Shown here: positions 20,581 to 31,600 of the stretch, piece after piece
Layout: every line of letters starts with the position of its first letter
How positions within the stretch are numbered: position 1 is the stretch's first letter
Assembly: GCA_019155205.2 (NCBI GenBank)
Contig: JAHNZQ020000181.1
Span: 499,008-563,007, forward strand
DNA from: Gracilaria vermiculophylla
Taxonomy: Eukaryota > Rhodophyta > Florideophyceae > Gracilariales > Gracilariaceae
Length of the DNA: 64,000 bases
Direction of reading: 5' to 3'
Made by a program: the position numbers and the translations under genes
Notes under the pieces: generated by a model
Told to the model about the DNA's origin: nothing
The model's database searches: none
Seen by the model: only the letters and a program-made list of their open reading frames with translations

Positions 20581-21972
20581 ATGCAGCCTTCCACCCCCAC
20601 CCCGCACGATGGCCAACCGTCCCCCCCATCTCCGAGTCAAAGCGTCGCCCCACACTCGCAACAAAGCTCAAACACCCCGCACAGTGGACGCTTACTTCCC
20701 CGCGCAGATGGCGACAACAGCAGCGCGTCGCAACCGACCCTCACCAGAAACTTCAAGGCGGCTGCAAACGCTGTCATTGTAGGCCACAGAATGGAGCGCA
20801 TCTATCTAGAACAGGAAATAGGACTTGACAGAGACGCCCTCAGAACATTTGTCACTCGTCTTTGTGTGCCACAGGATTACTATCTCGTGGAGATAGCGGT
20901 GGAAGTGCTGCTCTCATTAGGCAAGAAGATTAAAGAGGACGGGATGGAGGCCATGAAGCGTCTTGCAAGGAACATATTGAAACCATATTGCATGGAAATG
21001 CATCAAGGAGTACGCGTGTTTTCCCTTTTGGCGTTCGCCATGCACTTTAGCAAGAACAGAACCGCCTTGTCCTCGGAGGAGCCTTCGCTGGACTGGTCGA
21101 AGATGCATGAAATCCATCGCGGATTTGCCAGTATCACCGATGAGCTGCTTCGAGATATGTTCAGCGATTGTGTGTTTCCTCACTTTCGCTTTCACGCTTT
21201 CTGTGAAGACGACTTTCGCTACGGCACTGTACTTAAAAAGCTAGAAAAGGAACCCAGACCTTTTGATTGGAAAAGCAAAGAGTATGATCTGGAATCTAGG
21301 AGAGGGCGATACTACGGCAGGACGCCTATTCCTTACGTAATCTTGACGTACACCGTTCTCCTGGGTACCATTGCAGCTGCTGCCGGCCTCATCGTTTGGT
21401 GGAACAAGCCCAGAGCAGAAGGTATTTTCGAAGCTCTTCAAGTAATTCCTCTCATTGACTTGTTTTACTTTGGCATATGGAAGGTGTTTTCCTACAATGA
21501 CAAGATTGTTCGCGACCTGCTCACGACTCGATGGACAATCGACTCTGTGGAGGATTTTCGAAGATATTTCAATATGTCAGAGTCGGAAATGAGTGAAAGA
21601 TTACTAGGAAAGGACAGCGAATTGGGTAAGCTTCTTCAACCGCGCTTCGCGTCTTACTCCTCTGTGCCGCTCTTGGGATTCCTTTCTTTCAGCAAACCTT
21701 GCCCGAGTGCTGTATTTACAGGTAGGATTCTGTATTTTGTTGTGAACGATGCGGAGTATGTCGTGGATTTAGTGAATGAGCGCGTTGGGTTCTTCCGCAC
21801 TATTACTTCTGGAGTGGGGGGTATCTCGTGGATATTCCAGAAGGGCTTCAAAAACGCTGTTCCGACGCTGCCATTGCGAAGACGCCAAACACAAATGTAT
21901 TCCGTTTCTACGACAGCCACAAATCTGGTCTTGGAGAAAGACCTGGACGAGGTTTGTGATTTCTTGGGCTGA
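20581..21972 (+). CDS. Unrecognised protein with two hydrophobic segments
   Basis: 463 residues from the first ATG; a longer reading starts at GTG. Residues 1-55 are Pro/Ser/His/Gln-rich and probably disordered. A soluble helical region follows (about 75-235). Two hydrophobic stretches come next: PYVILTYTVLLGTIAAAAGLIVWW (about 251-274) and a second at about 285-302 (IPLIDLFYFGIW). The C-terminal third is mixed alpha/beta with LEKDLDEVCDFLG at the end. No signal peptide is evident, so it may be an internal-membrane protein with a hairpin topology. I do not recognise the family. Codon use and the even spread of charged residues support a real gene. The same frame stays open for 34 more codons after the TGA (to 22074). 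Confidence 0.65.
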   Translation: MQPSTPTPHDGQPSPPSPSQSVAPHSQQSSNTPHSGRLLPRADGDNSSASQPTLTRNFKAAANAVIVGHRMERIYLEQEIGLDRDALRTFVTRLCVPQDYYLVEIAVEVLLSLGKKIKEDGMEAMKRLARNILKPYCMEMHQGVRVFSLLAFAMHFSKNRTALSSEEPSLDWSKMHEIHRGFASITDELLRDMFSDCVFPHFRFHAFCEDDFRYGTVLKKLEKEPRPFDWKSKEYDLESRRGRYYGRTPIPYVILTYTVLLGTIAAAAGLIVWWNKPRAEGIFEALQVIPLIDLFYFGIWKVFSYNDKIVRDLLTTRWTIDSVEDFRRYFNMSESEMSERLLGKDSELGKLLQPRFASYSSVPLLGFLSFSKPCPSAVFTGRILYFVVNDAEYVVDLVNERVGFFRTITSGVGGISWIFQKGFKNAVPTLPLRRRQTQMYSVSTTATNLVLEKDLDEVCDFLG

Positions 21973-23167
21973 GCCCGAAATGAAAACGATTTTGCCTTGG
22001 TTGAAACAAACCGTTTCCTCTCGGAATCACGTGCGCAAGGCCGCAGTCAAGCGGACGACGGCAATCAAGTCTGACTATTATGATTGGGTGATTCAGCTAT
22101 TGGGCCGCAGCAATGTCTGATTTCGAATGCCGTCTCTCTAACTTTGCCCTTGCCCCAGGATGAGGCACGAGGGAGCGTATGAACCTCTGGAGACTCTTAA
22201 ATGTTTTCGATGAGTCCTCCACTGCCTTAAGTTGCAAAATCAGTGTTACGAAGAGCAAGAGGTAGGCATGTACGAACGGTTTATACACCTTCTGCTTTTC
22301 AGTTGGCAAATTCGTGAAGGCTATCCTTAGACCTGAGCACGAACGATTTAAGTGATGAGCCAGGAGCTGCTCATCGATCTTAGCCCGGCGATCGAATGGG
22401 CGAAACTCATGCCGCATGATCTCAGGAAGTCTCATAGTTTCAGCTGACCGAAACATGAATTCATTGACTGATAGTCGATGAATTCATTTTTCGGTCATGA
22501 TGATGGAGGCAGGGAGCGAATGTGAAGCGTTTAATCCACGTTGCAATTCGTGCATCACTGGTGCAGAGTATAGAGAAAGCTACAAGGACGCCAGTGATGC
22601 CAGTACGAGCCCAAATCCTTGCAACGACGGTTTGCCAAGTAGATGATTTACTGCCCCTGTACGTTGCCATTGACAAACGTTGTAACTCGGGTGCCGAAGG
22701 TACCTGATTGTTGGGATACTGATAAACCCAAGTAAAAAAAGCAAGGGACGAATCATCAAACAGGCCAACGTGGCCTGTCCATTCTGTCCGATACACTGTG
22801 CACTTGACCCGACTCCCGTAGAGCTACCACCAGTTGCGGCCCAATTTTTTCTAGGACAGAGTGGCTTTACCCGAATCTCTCTCAGAAACCTACCGAAAAG
22901 GAGCCTTTGATACGTTACTTGTGCGAGGAACATTGCCCAAGTAGACATGACAACGGTGGCTATCAACGATATCGCCATGACAGTAATAAGCCGAGTTCCA
23001 TAGCTTCAAGGAAATCGGTAATATAGTTTCCGTTTCCTGGTCATGTCAAACCGAAAGCCAGGCGCTCAGGAGAGTCTTGAACAGTACCTCGGAAGCTCCA
23101 CGATCACATTGGTATTTTGTGACGTGCAAGTCGGAGTGTCAGCGTTTCTTGCTTTTGAAGCATCCGT
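21973..23167. other. Region without a confident gene
   Basis: About 1.2 kb. A 132-codon minus-strand frame (22580-22978) begins with a hydrophobic stretch but has no recognisable family and was not accepted. A palindrome-like TGAATTCAT pair occurs near 22454-22491. No RNA gene seen. Confidence 0.35.
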
Positions 23168-24735
23168 ATGTCGTCGTCCCGTGAACGGTCACCTAGCTCC
23201 GCTGCCGAACATGCATCTACAAAGAGGAAATCGTCGTCTCGCAAGTCGAAAAAGGAAAAGAGTTCAGGTTCAGCATCACTAAGTCTCGTGGTCAGACGAG
23301 ATTCTTTGCAGGGTGTGATCGATTCCGGTCTTCGGCAGCAGCGTTTTCTCGGAAGATTGCTTCATTACATTCCGGGAGTTTCACACCGTAGAGTGCAAGT
23401 GGAAGCAAACCGAAATTGCGCGGTATCTTCTGTGTTCTACGTGCCAGAAAAGAAGGGCATTACTCCATGCCAGTTTAAGAAGGTGAAACCTGATGCAGAA
23501 AATGTGGTTCGTCGCTCTGATGATTATTATCTATCCTTCATCGGTATGAGCGTCTCGGCCCATGATAACGAAACCGGGTTCAGCTATCACAGGTCTGACA
23601 ACGAATTGCTTATGTACAGCCAGCAATGCCATAGCAGATCTCAAGGGCTTGAATCTATAAAGGGAGGAATCGAAGAAAAGGAGGAGAGCGAAGTTCTTCA
23701 GAACACTGTTACCCAAACTCCCTTGCCAGATGACGAAATGCGGGGCGAAATGCTTCAAGAAGAACAAAGAGCAACGACAACTGATGTCACTCGACGCACA
23801 GCCCAACATGCTCCTGTCACAACCGGATTTGTGCCCGAGGACCGAGTATTCATCCACTACGACCCTGTTGTTGATGGGCGTAATACCGGGACCGAAGCCG
23901 ACACATTCGTCAACATACCTGCAACGAAAAGGTTGTATGCTTGTAGTGAACAATTGCAGTCATCGAGCAAAAAGAACGAAGAATTCAATGCGAGCGACAA
24001 TTGTCAGTGTCTTGAGTCGCTATTCCTGAGGTTCACGGTGATGGAAATTGATAGAATAAGCGACTTGCAAGCTCGAGCCGTGATAGGCGTAGATCATTTC
24101 GGAAGTTTTGTATCCAAGAGCGCTGGAAGCATTCCATACATTCAGCTTCTCACGAAGGCGTTTGCCGTCGCGAGCTCGATTGGAAAGCGTGGCCTGCGGA
24201 ATTACTCAAAGCCAGATCATGTTCTCACTGTTGACAAGGAATTCTACCTTGCAAATCCCCAAAAAGATGAAACAGAGACTGCAACCAACGAGAGAGGGGA
24301 AGAGAACTACTTGCGCGTAAGTTTTGTTTCGGTTTATTAGCTTGAGAGTCCTTGGTGTTGAATCTAACTGAACATTTGTTCCTGACCCCCTTCTTCTTGT
24401 TTCTCATCCAGTACGGGTACTACTTCTTTCTTAGCAAAAAGGTGGAAGCGAAATTGTATGCTTTGACGAACAGTGCCGATGAAACTGTTGAGCTGAGGAT
24501 GAAAAGAACAGACATCAAGGCGCAATCAGCCCATCGTGAATGCCAGTACATCCCCCTCACCGAGATCAGTTACGTCGTCATGAAGGTCAGTCGTGGCTGC
24601 TGTAAACTGTCTCATGAGCGTCTTGCAAAACGAGGCGAAGATCATCAGTTGAGGCTGGACAACATGCTTAGTATGAGCACAGCAATTGAAGTGCTGGCAG
24701 AGGCCGAAAGAAAGAGTAAAAGAAGACCATTATAG
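23168..24735 (+). CDS. Unrecognised Ser/Lys-rich protein, two exons
   Basis: Exon 1 is 23168-24316 and exon 2 is 24412-24735, giving 490 residues. The N-terminal 35 residues are Ser/Lys/Arg-rich (KRKSSSRKSKKEK) and look like a nuclear signal. A globular part follows (about 40-150, FLGRLLHYIPGVSHRRVQVE), then an acidic, probably disordered middle (about 160-285), and a C-terminal folded part (about 290-460) that runs across the splice junction as ENYLR|YGYYFFLSKKVEAKLYAL. Removal of the intron joins two well-formed secondary-structure segments, which supports it; without splicing the frame stops 8 codons after the donor. No known domain is recognised. A nuclear role is a weak guess. Confidence 0.6.
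24317..24411 (+). other. Intron of the unrecognised gene at 23168-24735
   Basis: 95 bp, donor CGC|GTAAGT, acceptor CATCCAG|TACGGG preceded by a pyrimidine-rich tract, phase 0. CTAAC at 24365-24369 is a good branch-site candidate. Confidence 0.8.
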
Positions 24736-25544
24736 TCTAGAGCAGAATGCTCGCTTGAGGAATTGATTAAAGATGCATACTTTAGGATGCCCATGTCGTG
24801 CAAACTACGCTTTCGTTCCTCGTTGGTACGGAAGCGACTCCTCAACTTTTCCAATTCTTAACCGTGACGGCATGTGTGGACGCATTTTCTACTGTTCTCC
24901 TTCTTCTGGTTTGCTTGTCTCCCATCGACCATCCCGTCCAAAATTTTGGGCGATTTAAGCAAGCGAGCCGATCTACTTGGAATGCCAAGCTCGACTGAGA
25001 CACAGAAAACTTGAGCGTTCTGGAGAAATACTGAAGTACACCCAGTTATCCAGCCACTTATGAGCTTGGTAAAGAGCCGCACGTCCTGACGATAAGATCT
25101 TCGTTGTTCTTGTATCTTGTTACGAAGAAGGGTTTGATAACACAGCGTTCGGGCCATGGTCCTCTTACTACCGCAAACTCTCATCATAAGAACTGATCGG
25201 CCTAAGTATAGGGAGAGATATTGACATCTTAGAACATTCTGCTAGTTCATCACAAAGATGCTTCAAACGTTCTTGGCCTTCCTAAGAATAGAAGTATTGT
25301 GAAGATATACATATTTGTTGTGTTACAAATAACAGCATAACTCCCACATTACAAAACAAGATATGCATCTGTCTTTATGGCGAGCTGCACTACCGGTCCT
25401 TTTCGGCTAGGTGAAACTATGCGGCAAACTTAAGTATGTGCCTTCATGGCTTACTGGCCTTCTCCAAACCAATACATCTGCGTAAAGCACACCTAAAGAA
25501 AAGAATACGGAGAGAGAAACCAGGCCAACTACAATTTCACTCAT
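24736..25544. other. Convergent intergenic region
   Basis: About 0.8 kb between the 3' ends of the unrecognised two-exon gene (+) and VPS33 (-). Only short frames without motifs. No RNA gene or repeat seen. Confidence 0.3.
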
Positions 25545-27848
25545 CTATACTGGTGCGGCGGCTAAAGCGTCGTCAAGCGAAAGAACAAATTCATCTGGTC
25601 CCATGACAGCAGTCGTTGCAATCAGAGACTTCATTCCGCTGGCCTTTGAAGCCATCCGGACGGCAGTTGCTTCGGCTCTTGTGATTCCACCCACAAACAC
25701 AATCACGGCATCAAAACCATCTTCGTCGCGACGAATCTCTACCCGACGATGCTCCAGCGTGGTATGGCCAGGAGGTAGCAGCGACATGTGCGAAAGAATG
25801 TGAGGAAGGGAGCCCCATCCTTCTTCCGCCAAGCCAGCTTCGACAAGACGCACGCTCAACGGCGTGTACCCAGAGTACGCAGTTGCAACAGCTGCCCTAG
25901 AACCCGGGTTGACGGGCCGATCTTGGTCGATTTCGGTGACAAGCTGCAACGCCCGACGCGCAAATTGCCAGGAGTATTCCGCCGATCGCGAGCGCGAACG
26001 CCGTGATTCATCGCTGGCTGCGGTCGCAAAGCTTCGCACACTTCCCGCGACAGACCCCTCGCTTGGCACGTATCGTTCCGTGTGGCCACCTCCAAAGTTT
26101 GGGAAAATCCAGCCAAGGTTGTTTCTGGGAGGCTCCCTAAGCGACCTCACCAGCAGCCCCGCTCTCTCTAAATTTGCCAACAATGGCATCACGCCCAAGC
26201 CAAATATGGCAAGGATCTCTTTCCGGACAAAATCAAAGTCATCGCTATCGATTCCTGACGTCGTTGCGCTCCACAGACAGCACAGACGGAGCACATGGGT
26301 GAGGCTCTCCCCCCGCGCAATTGCATCGGTGACATAGGCGGACCTAGGAGTGGCGTTTCCATCCTCGATCATTTCTCGTTCCATCTCAAACCGCTGGCGA
26401 AACTGGTAAGAGTTGAAGGTTCTAGCCGCCACTTCGTAGCCAAGCGCGGTATGTACTGCTGCGAGAGAATGGTCTGACGTGGCGCCCGGGAGACCTTGCA
26501 TCCAGCTCTGCAGCTTGCCCATTTCAAGAGTGTCACGATTTGGGCGCGAGTCGTAGTACTCTTGTAAAGAGCTGGCGACGGTGCCAATTTGACTGAACGC
26601 CGCCGAAAAGGTGAGATCGCGTAACTGACCAAAAACAGGATCAATGTCTGCTCGCAGGCGTTTGCGGGCGGCCACGGTGGTGGCCGGTGTGTTGTTCTTG
26701 GACCTCAGCAGTTCCATGGCATCCTCAGAGATGATTGAAGAAAACGGCAGATCTATGATGTTGTTGTGAAGACCAATAGCTTCATCCAGCAAACCCTCGT
26801 ATGTGCCCTGCGTGAGAAGCGGGCTAACGAGGTCACAGCCGCGGTCAACGATGATGAGGCTGACTGCACGACGCTTGGAGGACTTTTCAACAACTTGCGC
26901 AAGCGTGGGCATTTGGGGGTCGTCTGCGGACTTGTCGTCGTGGTCGTGAATTGCACCCGCTGAGGACGACTTGGAGTGCAGAAGCGAAAAACTGGTATGA
27001 GGGGCAAAGGCCGAGGCAGATAAACGCCGCGAGGAAGCTGCAGGAGACGATTGGATGGAGGAGGGGAGAGAGTCGGAGTTGTGCGGATGAACATGATACA
27101 TCTGGCCATGGGTCTCGAGCAGCTCCTCAGCCACGGCGGCTGCTGCCGCGCCCGCCGAGCGGATGGTTGCAAACTCGAGGTTGAGGGCGTTTGCCATGGA
27201 CGACAGGGCGGCAGAAGTGGCTAAGATGGCCGAGTTGTCGCCATCCAAAACGATTTGGCGGAATGCCTGCGGCCAGTCGAGGGTGACGAGGTTGGCGTCG
27301 AACGGAAAGAAGCCAAAGGGCAGGACGGAAATGGGGACGTCCGATAGGGCGGCCTTGCTGAACACCTTGTGCACAATCTTGGAGCGGCGCGGCGTGGTGA
27401 GGACGAGAAACTTTGTGGGCGGCGGCGGCTGCGGCGCGGCGTGCGGCGCAGATGGACTGGACGGGGTGGAGGCGGCGGACGGGGTGGAGGCGGCGGCGGA
27501 GGGCGCGGGCGTTTGCGCGGACTGGCGCGTGGAGAGAACGAGCTGCACAATGTGGCGCGCGGCGGCGGCGTTGACGGCGCGGATGAGGGCGACGACGGAG
27601 GGCTGCGCCAGCGCGTTCTGCGAGGCGACGGTGGGGGGGGGCTCGATGGGCGCCACGCAGCGGATGCCGTGCTCGCGCAGGAACGTGGCGTCAGAAAAAA
27701 GCTCGAGCGGGCGCGCGACGGACAGCTGCGCATCGAACAGCGTCGGGTCGACGAGCAGCGACTTGGGGCCGGGCAGGGACGACAGCGCCGACGCGAGCGC
27801 CCTTCGCGCCTCGGACTCGAGCGTGCGCTGCGCGATGTCGGGCAACAT
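25545..27848 (-). CDS. VPS33: VPS33, Sec1/Munc18-family subunit of HOPS/CORVET
   Basis: 767 residues from the first ATG, before LPDIAQRTLESEARRAL; in-frame sequence further upstream has no ATG. Sec1-like blocks include SLLVDPTLFDAQLSVA, FLVLTTPRR, FDANLVTLDWPQAFRQIVLDGD, VDRGCDLVSPLLTQGTYEGLLDE (the TYEGLLDE wording favours Vps33 over Sly1 or Vps45) and the C-terminal VFVGGITRAEATAVRM...SLIATTAVMGPDEFV. Vps33 holds SNARE bundles for HOPS/CORVET-driven fusion at endosomes and vacuoles (family knowledge). It is longer than usual (about 600) through Ala/Pro/Ser linkers near residues 110-145 and 250-310. GC jumps sharply within the gene: about 50% in the 3' part and above 80% in some lines of the 5' part. 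Confidence 0.87.
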   Translation of the reverse strand: MLPDIAQRTLESEARRALASALSSLPGPKSLLVDPTLFDAQLSVARPLELFSDATFLREHGIRCVAPIEPPPTVASQNALAQPSVVALIRAVNAAAARHIVQLVLSTRQSAQTPAPSAAASTPSAASTPSSPSAPHAAPQPPPPTKFLVLTTPRRSKIVHKVFSKAALSDVPISVLPFGFFPFDANLVTLDWPQAFRQIVLDGDNSAILATSAALSSMANALNLEFATIRSAGAAAAAVAEELLETHGQMYHVHPHNSDSLPSSIQSSPAASSRRLSASAFAPHTSFSLLHSKSSSAGAIHDHDDKSADDPQMPTLAQVVEKSSKRRAVSLIIVDRGCDLVSPLLTQGTYEGLLDEAIGLHNNIIDLPFSSIISEDAMELLRSKNNTPATTVAARKRLRADIDPVFGQLRDLTFSAAFSQIGTVASSLQEYYDSRPNRDTLEMGKLQSWMQGLPGATSDHSLAAVHTALGYEVAARTFNSYQFRQRFEMEREMIEDGNATPRSAYVTDAIARGESLTHVLRLCCLWSATTSGIDSDDFDFVRKEILAIFGLGVMPLLANLERAGLLVRSLREPPRNNLGWIFPNFGGGHTERYVPSEGSVAGSVRSFATAASDESRRSRSRSAEYSWQFARRALQLVTEIDQDRPVNPGSRAAVATAYSGYTPLSVRLVEAGLAEEGWGSLPHILSHMSLLPPGHTTLEHRRVEIRRDEDGFDAVIVFVGGITRAEATAVRMASKASGMKSLIATTAVMGPDEFVLSLDDALAAAPV

Positions 27849-27894
27849 GGCGGGCGGCGCGGCGCGGCGGCTCTGGGGGGGGCGGTGGAGCAGC

Positions 27895-27895
<1 letters not shown>

Positions 27896-27972
<77 letters not shown>
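27896..27972 (+). repeat. (CGG)n trinucleotide repeat, about 26 uninterrupted units
   Basis: 77 nt of pure CGG on the plus strand, that is CCG on the sense strand of VPS33, 48 nt upstream of its ATG. Probably in its 5'UTR. Confidence 0.9.
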
Positions 27973-28085
27973 TTGGCGGCGTTGGCGGCGGCGGCGTTGA
28001 CGGCGATGGCGTTGGCGGCGATGGCGATGGCGGCGATGGCGTTGGCGGCGATGGCGTTGGCGGCGATGGCGTTGGCGGCGAAGGC
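27973..28085 (+). repeat. Degenerate 15-bp-type tandem repeat next to the CGG run
   Basis: Repeated GTTGGCGGCGATGGC-like units continue from the CGG run and share its GGCGGC core, so the block probably arose by decay or expansion of the same repeat. Confidence 0.7.
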
Positions 28086-28560
28086 GGCGGCGGCACGTTG
28101 GGCGGCGACGAGAGGGGCGAGGGGCTGTGGGGATGGGCGTGCGGCATTGTCTCTGCGCACGAAGCGCGGCCAGCGGGCCTGGCGGTCGGGGCGCGCGTGC
28201 GACGGCGCGGCAGAGAGCTCAGCGCGGGGCGGCGCTCGCACCGCAGTAGACGCGAGTCGCGGGGGAAGGGGGGGGGTGGGGGGGGAGCCGGCGCCGTCGC
28301 TCGTCGCGCTCGACGGCGACGGGGGGGGGGGGAGGCGCGCGGCGCGGCGCGTCGCACGGCGACGGCCGTGCGCGGCTGTCGGCGGCGCGGTGGCGCAGTG
28401 GCGCCGCTGGCGGGCGCTGGACGTATCGCAGCAACGAGCGCGTCTCGCTCGAATCAAAAAACGCAGCGGCCCCCCCTCCCCCCCCGCCCCCGCCACGCTG
28501 ACGCCGTTCCCTCTAAGGGCGCTGACCGCTTTCGGCCGCGCCCCGCCGTCGTGTCCCCTT

Positions 28561-28588
28561 CCCCCCCCCCCCCCCCCCCCCCCCCCCC
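28561..28588 (+). repeat. Poly-C tract, 28 nt
   Basis: Uninterrupted C run on the sense strand, 48 nt before the NEO1 ATG. Confidence 0.9.
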
Positions 28589-28636
28589 AACCGTCTCCCT
28601 CCCCAGCGTTGCATTGCGCCGCCGCTGTTCCGACCT

Positions 28637-31600
28637 ATGCAGCAAGATGAGCTACCGCTGTTCACGCCTCCCCCCCCCGCGCCCCCCTCCTCGTCGCTAA
28701 TCTTTCGCGCCCTGCACCGTCTCCGCCCCGCGTGGGCGCGCCGCTACCTGCGCCTCACCGCCTCCCCCCCCGACCCGCCCACGCTCGCCCCCCGCATCGT
28801 TCCCCTCGGAACCTGCTCCGTCGCCCACGGCACGGTGCGCGCTGCCCGATGGAGAAGGTCCGCCGCCGTTCTGCCCGTCCCACACACGCAGCCGCACAAC
28901 GCCGTCTGCAACCGCAAGTACACGCTGCTCTCCTTCATCCCGCTCGTGCTGTACCATCAGTTTCGAATGTTCTACAACCTCTTCTTCCTTCTCGTCGCCT
29001 GTTCGCAGTTCATCCCGGCGCTGCGCGTCGGCTTCTTCTGGACCTACTTTGGACCGCTTATCTTTGTGCTGCTCGTGTCCATGTCCAAGGAGGCCTTTGA
29101 TGACATCTCGCGCTACCAGCGCGACAAGAGCCTCAACCAGTTCCCGTACACGCTCTTGCTGCGCGGGGAGGCCACCAACGAGTCCAACGCCGTGCGCATA
29201 GCCAGCCAGGACATTCGCGTCGGCGACGTGCTGCTGCTGGAAACCAACGACCGCGTTCCCGCCGACTGCGTCCTGCTCAAGGCCATCCCCTCGGAGCCAG
29301 CAAACCACGATGCGCACGCCACCGACGCCCCAGACCCCGCCGACACGCTCTTCATCCGCACAGACCAGCTGGACGGCGAAACCGACTGGAAGCTGCGTCG
29401 CGCCGTCGCCGCCACGCAGTCCGTGCCGCGCGACGAGGACATTCTTTTCAGCGACTGCGTCATCGAGGCCGAGGCGCCCAAGCAGGAGATCTACGACTTT
29501 GTGGGCACGTTTGTGCACCCGTCGGGCGCCAAGGAGCCGCTGTCGCTGGAGAACACGCTGTGGGCCAACACCGTGCTCGCGTCGGGGCGTGCCGTTTGCG
29601 TTGTCGTGTACAACGGCGACGAGACGAGGGCGATGCTCAACACGTCGTCGCCGCAGAGCAAGGTGGGCAAGCTCGACCTCGAGGTGAACCGCACGTCCAA
29701 GATGCTGTTCATGCTCTTGTTTTCTCTGTCCGCGCTGCTCACCGCGCTGCGCGGCTTGTCTGGGCAGTGGATGCTGTACTTTTTCCGCTACTTTCTGCTG
29801 CTGTCCGCCATCATCCCGATTTCCATGCGCGTCAATCTGGACATGGCCAAGATTGCGTACACGACGTTTATCGAGAACGACCACGGGCGCATGCCGGGGT
29901 GCACGGTGCGCAACTCCAATCTGCCAGAGGAGCTCGGGCGCATTGAGTACCTGCTGACGGACAAGACGGGCACGCTGACGCAGAACGAGATGTCGTTCAA
30001 GAAGCTGCACCTGGGCACGATGCTTTTTGCGCGCGACTCGCTGGAGGACATCTACCAGTACGCGCGATCGGCGTTCCAGCAAGACCGCACTTTGCTGGAC
30101 GTGTACTCGTCCGGCTCGGTGCCCGCGGACAACAGGAGCGTTCAGATGACGGAGGACGCTGTGGCGAGCAACTCGATGGGGTCGGCGAGCGGCAGGGAAG
30201 TGACGTCGAGCCGTCGCACGCAGAAGCAGGTGCAAGAGGCTCTGCTGGCCATATCGCTGGCGCACAACGTGACGCCCGTGGAGGACGGGAACGAGCGGAG
30301 GCTGCAAGCGGCCAGCCCGGACGAGGTTGCGCTGGTGAAGTTTGCCGAGTCGGTGGGGGTGATGCTGAAGGAGCGCTCGATGAACCGGGTGGTGCTCAAG
30401 GTGCCCGGCGAGTTTGAGCTGGTGTACGACATCCTGGCGGAATTCCCGTTCACGTCGGAGGCGAAGCGCATGGGGGTGATTGTGCAGAACCAGCAGTCGA
30501 AGAACATCACGCTGTACGTGAAGGGGGCGGACACGGTGATGGGGCGCAAAGTGCGGTACAACGACTGGCTGGACGAGGAGTGCGGCAACCTGGCGCGCGA
30601 GGGGCTGCGCACGCTGGTGTTTGCCAAGCGCGACCTGTCGGTGGGCGAGTACGGGGCGTTTGCGGAGAAGTGGCAGGCGGCGCGCACGTCGTCGCTAAAC
30701 CGCAAGGAGTGCATGGCGGCGGTGCAGAGCGACGTGGAGCGCGACATGAGCCTGCTGGCGCTGACCGGGGTGGAGGACAAGCTGCAGCCCAACGTGCGCG
30801 AAACGCTGGAGAAGCTGCGGCACGCGGGGATCCGGGTGTGGATGCTGACCGGCGACAAGGTGGAGACGGCGACGTGCATCGCGATCTCGTCGCGGCTGGC
30901 GGAGCGGTCGCAGGGCATCTTTCGGGTGACGGGGGTGAAGAGCCGCAACGAGGCGAGCCGGGCGCTGTCGCGGTTCCGGCGGCAGGCGGGGTCGGACGTG
31001 CTGGTGGTGGACGGGGCGTCGCTGCAGATGCTGCTGGATATGTTCCCCGAGGAGTTTATCGAGGTGGCGGCGATGGCGCCGGCGGCGGTGGCGTGCCGGT
31101 GCTCGCCGACGCAGAAGGCGACGGTGGTGGAGCTGCTGCAGCGGCAGCTGGACAAGCGGGTGGCGGCGATCGGGGACGGGGGCAACGACGTGGGGATGAT
31201 CCAGCAGGCGCACGCCGGGATCGGGATCCCCGGCAAGGAGGGCATGCAGGCATCGCTGGCGGCGGACTTTAGCATCACGTCGTTCTGCCACCTGACGCGG
31301 CTGCTGCTGTGGCACGGGCGCAACTCGTACCGGCGGTCGGCGCGGCTGGCGCAGTTTGTGATCCACCGCGGGCTGATCATCTCGATCATCCAGACGGTGT
31401 ACTGCGCGCTGTTTTTCTACGCGGCGGTGAGCGTGTACTCGGGGTGGATCCTGGTCGGGTACGCGACGGTGTTCACCATGTTCCCGGTGTTCTCGCTGAT
31501 TCTTGACGAGGACGTGTCGCAGCAGGCGGCGGATACGTACCCCGAGCTGTACCGCGACCTGCAGAAGGGGCGGTCGCTCAACCTCAAGACGTTCCTCGTG

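Larger units (their letters stand above)
27849..28636. promoter_or_regulatory. Divergent promoter region, VPS33 / NEO1, with triplet repeats and a C tract
   Basis: 788 bp, GC-rich throughout. It contains a (CGG)n run next to the VPS33 start, degenerate GGCGATGGCGTT repeats, several G or C homopolymers and a 28-nt C tract near the NEO1 start. Long open frames in this stretch are products of the GC bias. Confidence 0.45.

Noticed and set aside
22580..22978. 132-codon minus-strand ORF with a hydrophobic start
   Set aside because: ATG and one TM-like stretch are present, but there is no recognisable family and frames of this length occur by chance here.
27163..28700. Plus-strand open frames of 443-495 codons antisense to VPS33
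   Set aside because: Gly/Ala/Arg translation of the CGG repeat and GC-rich strand, with no domain; VPS33 on the other strand is conserved.
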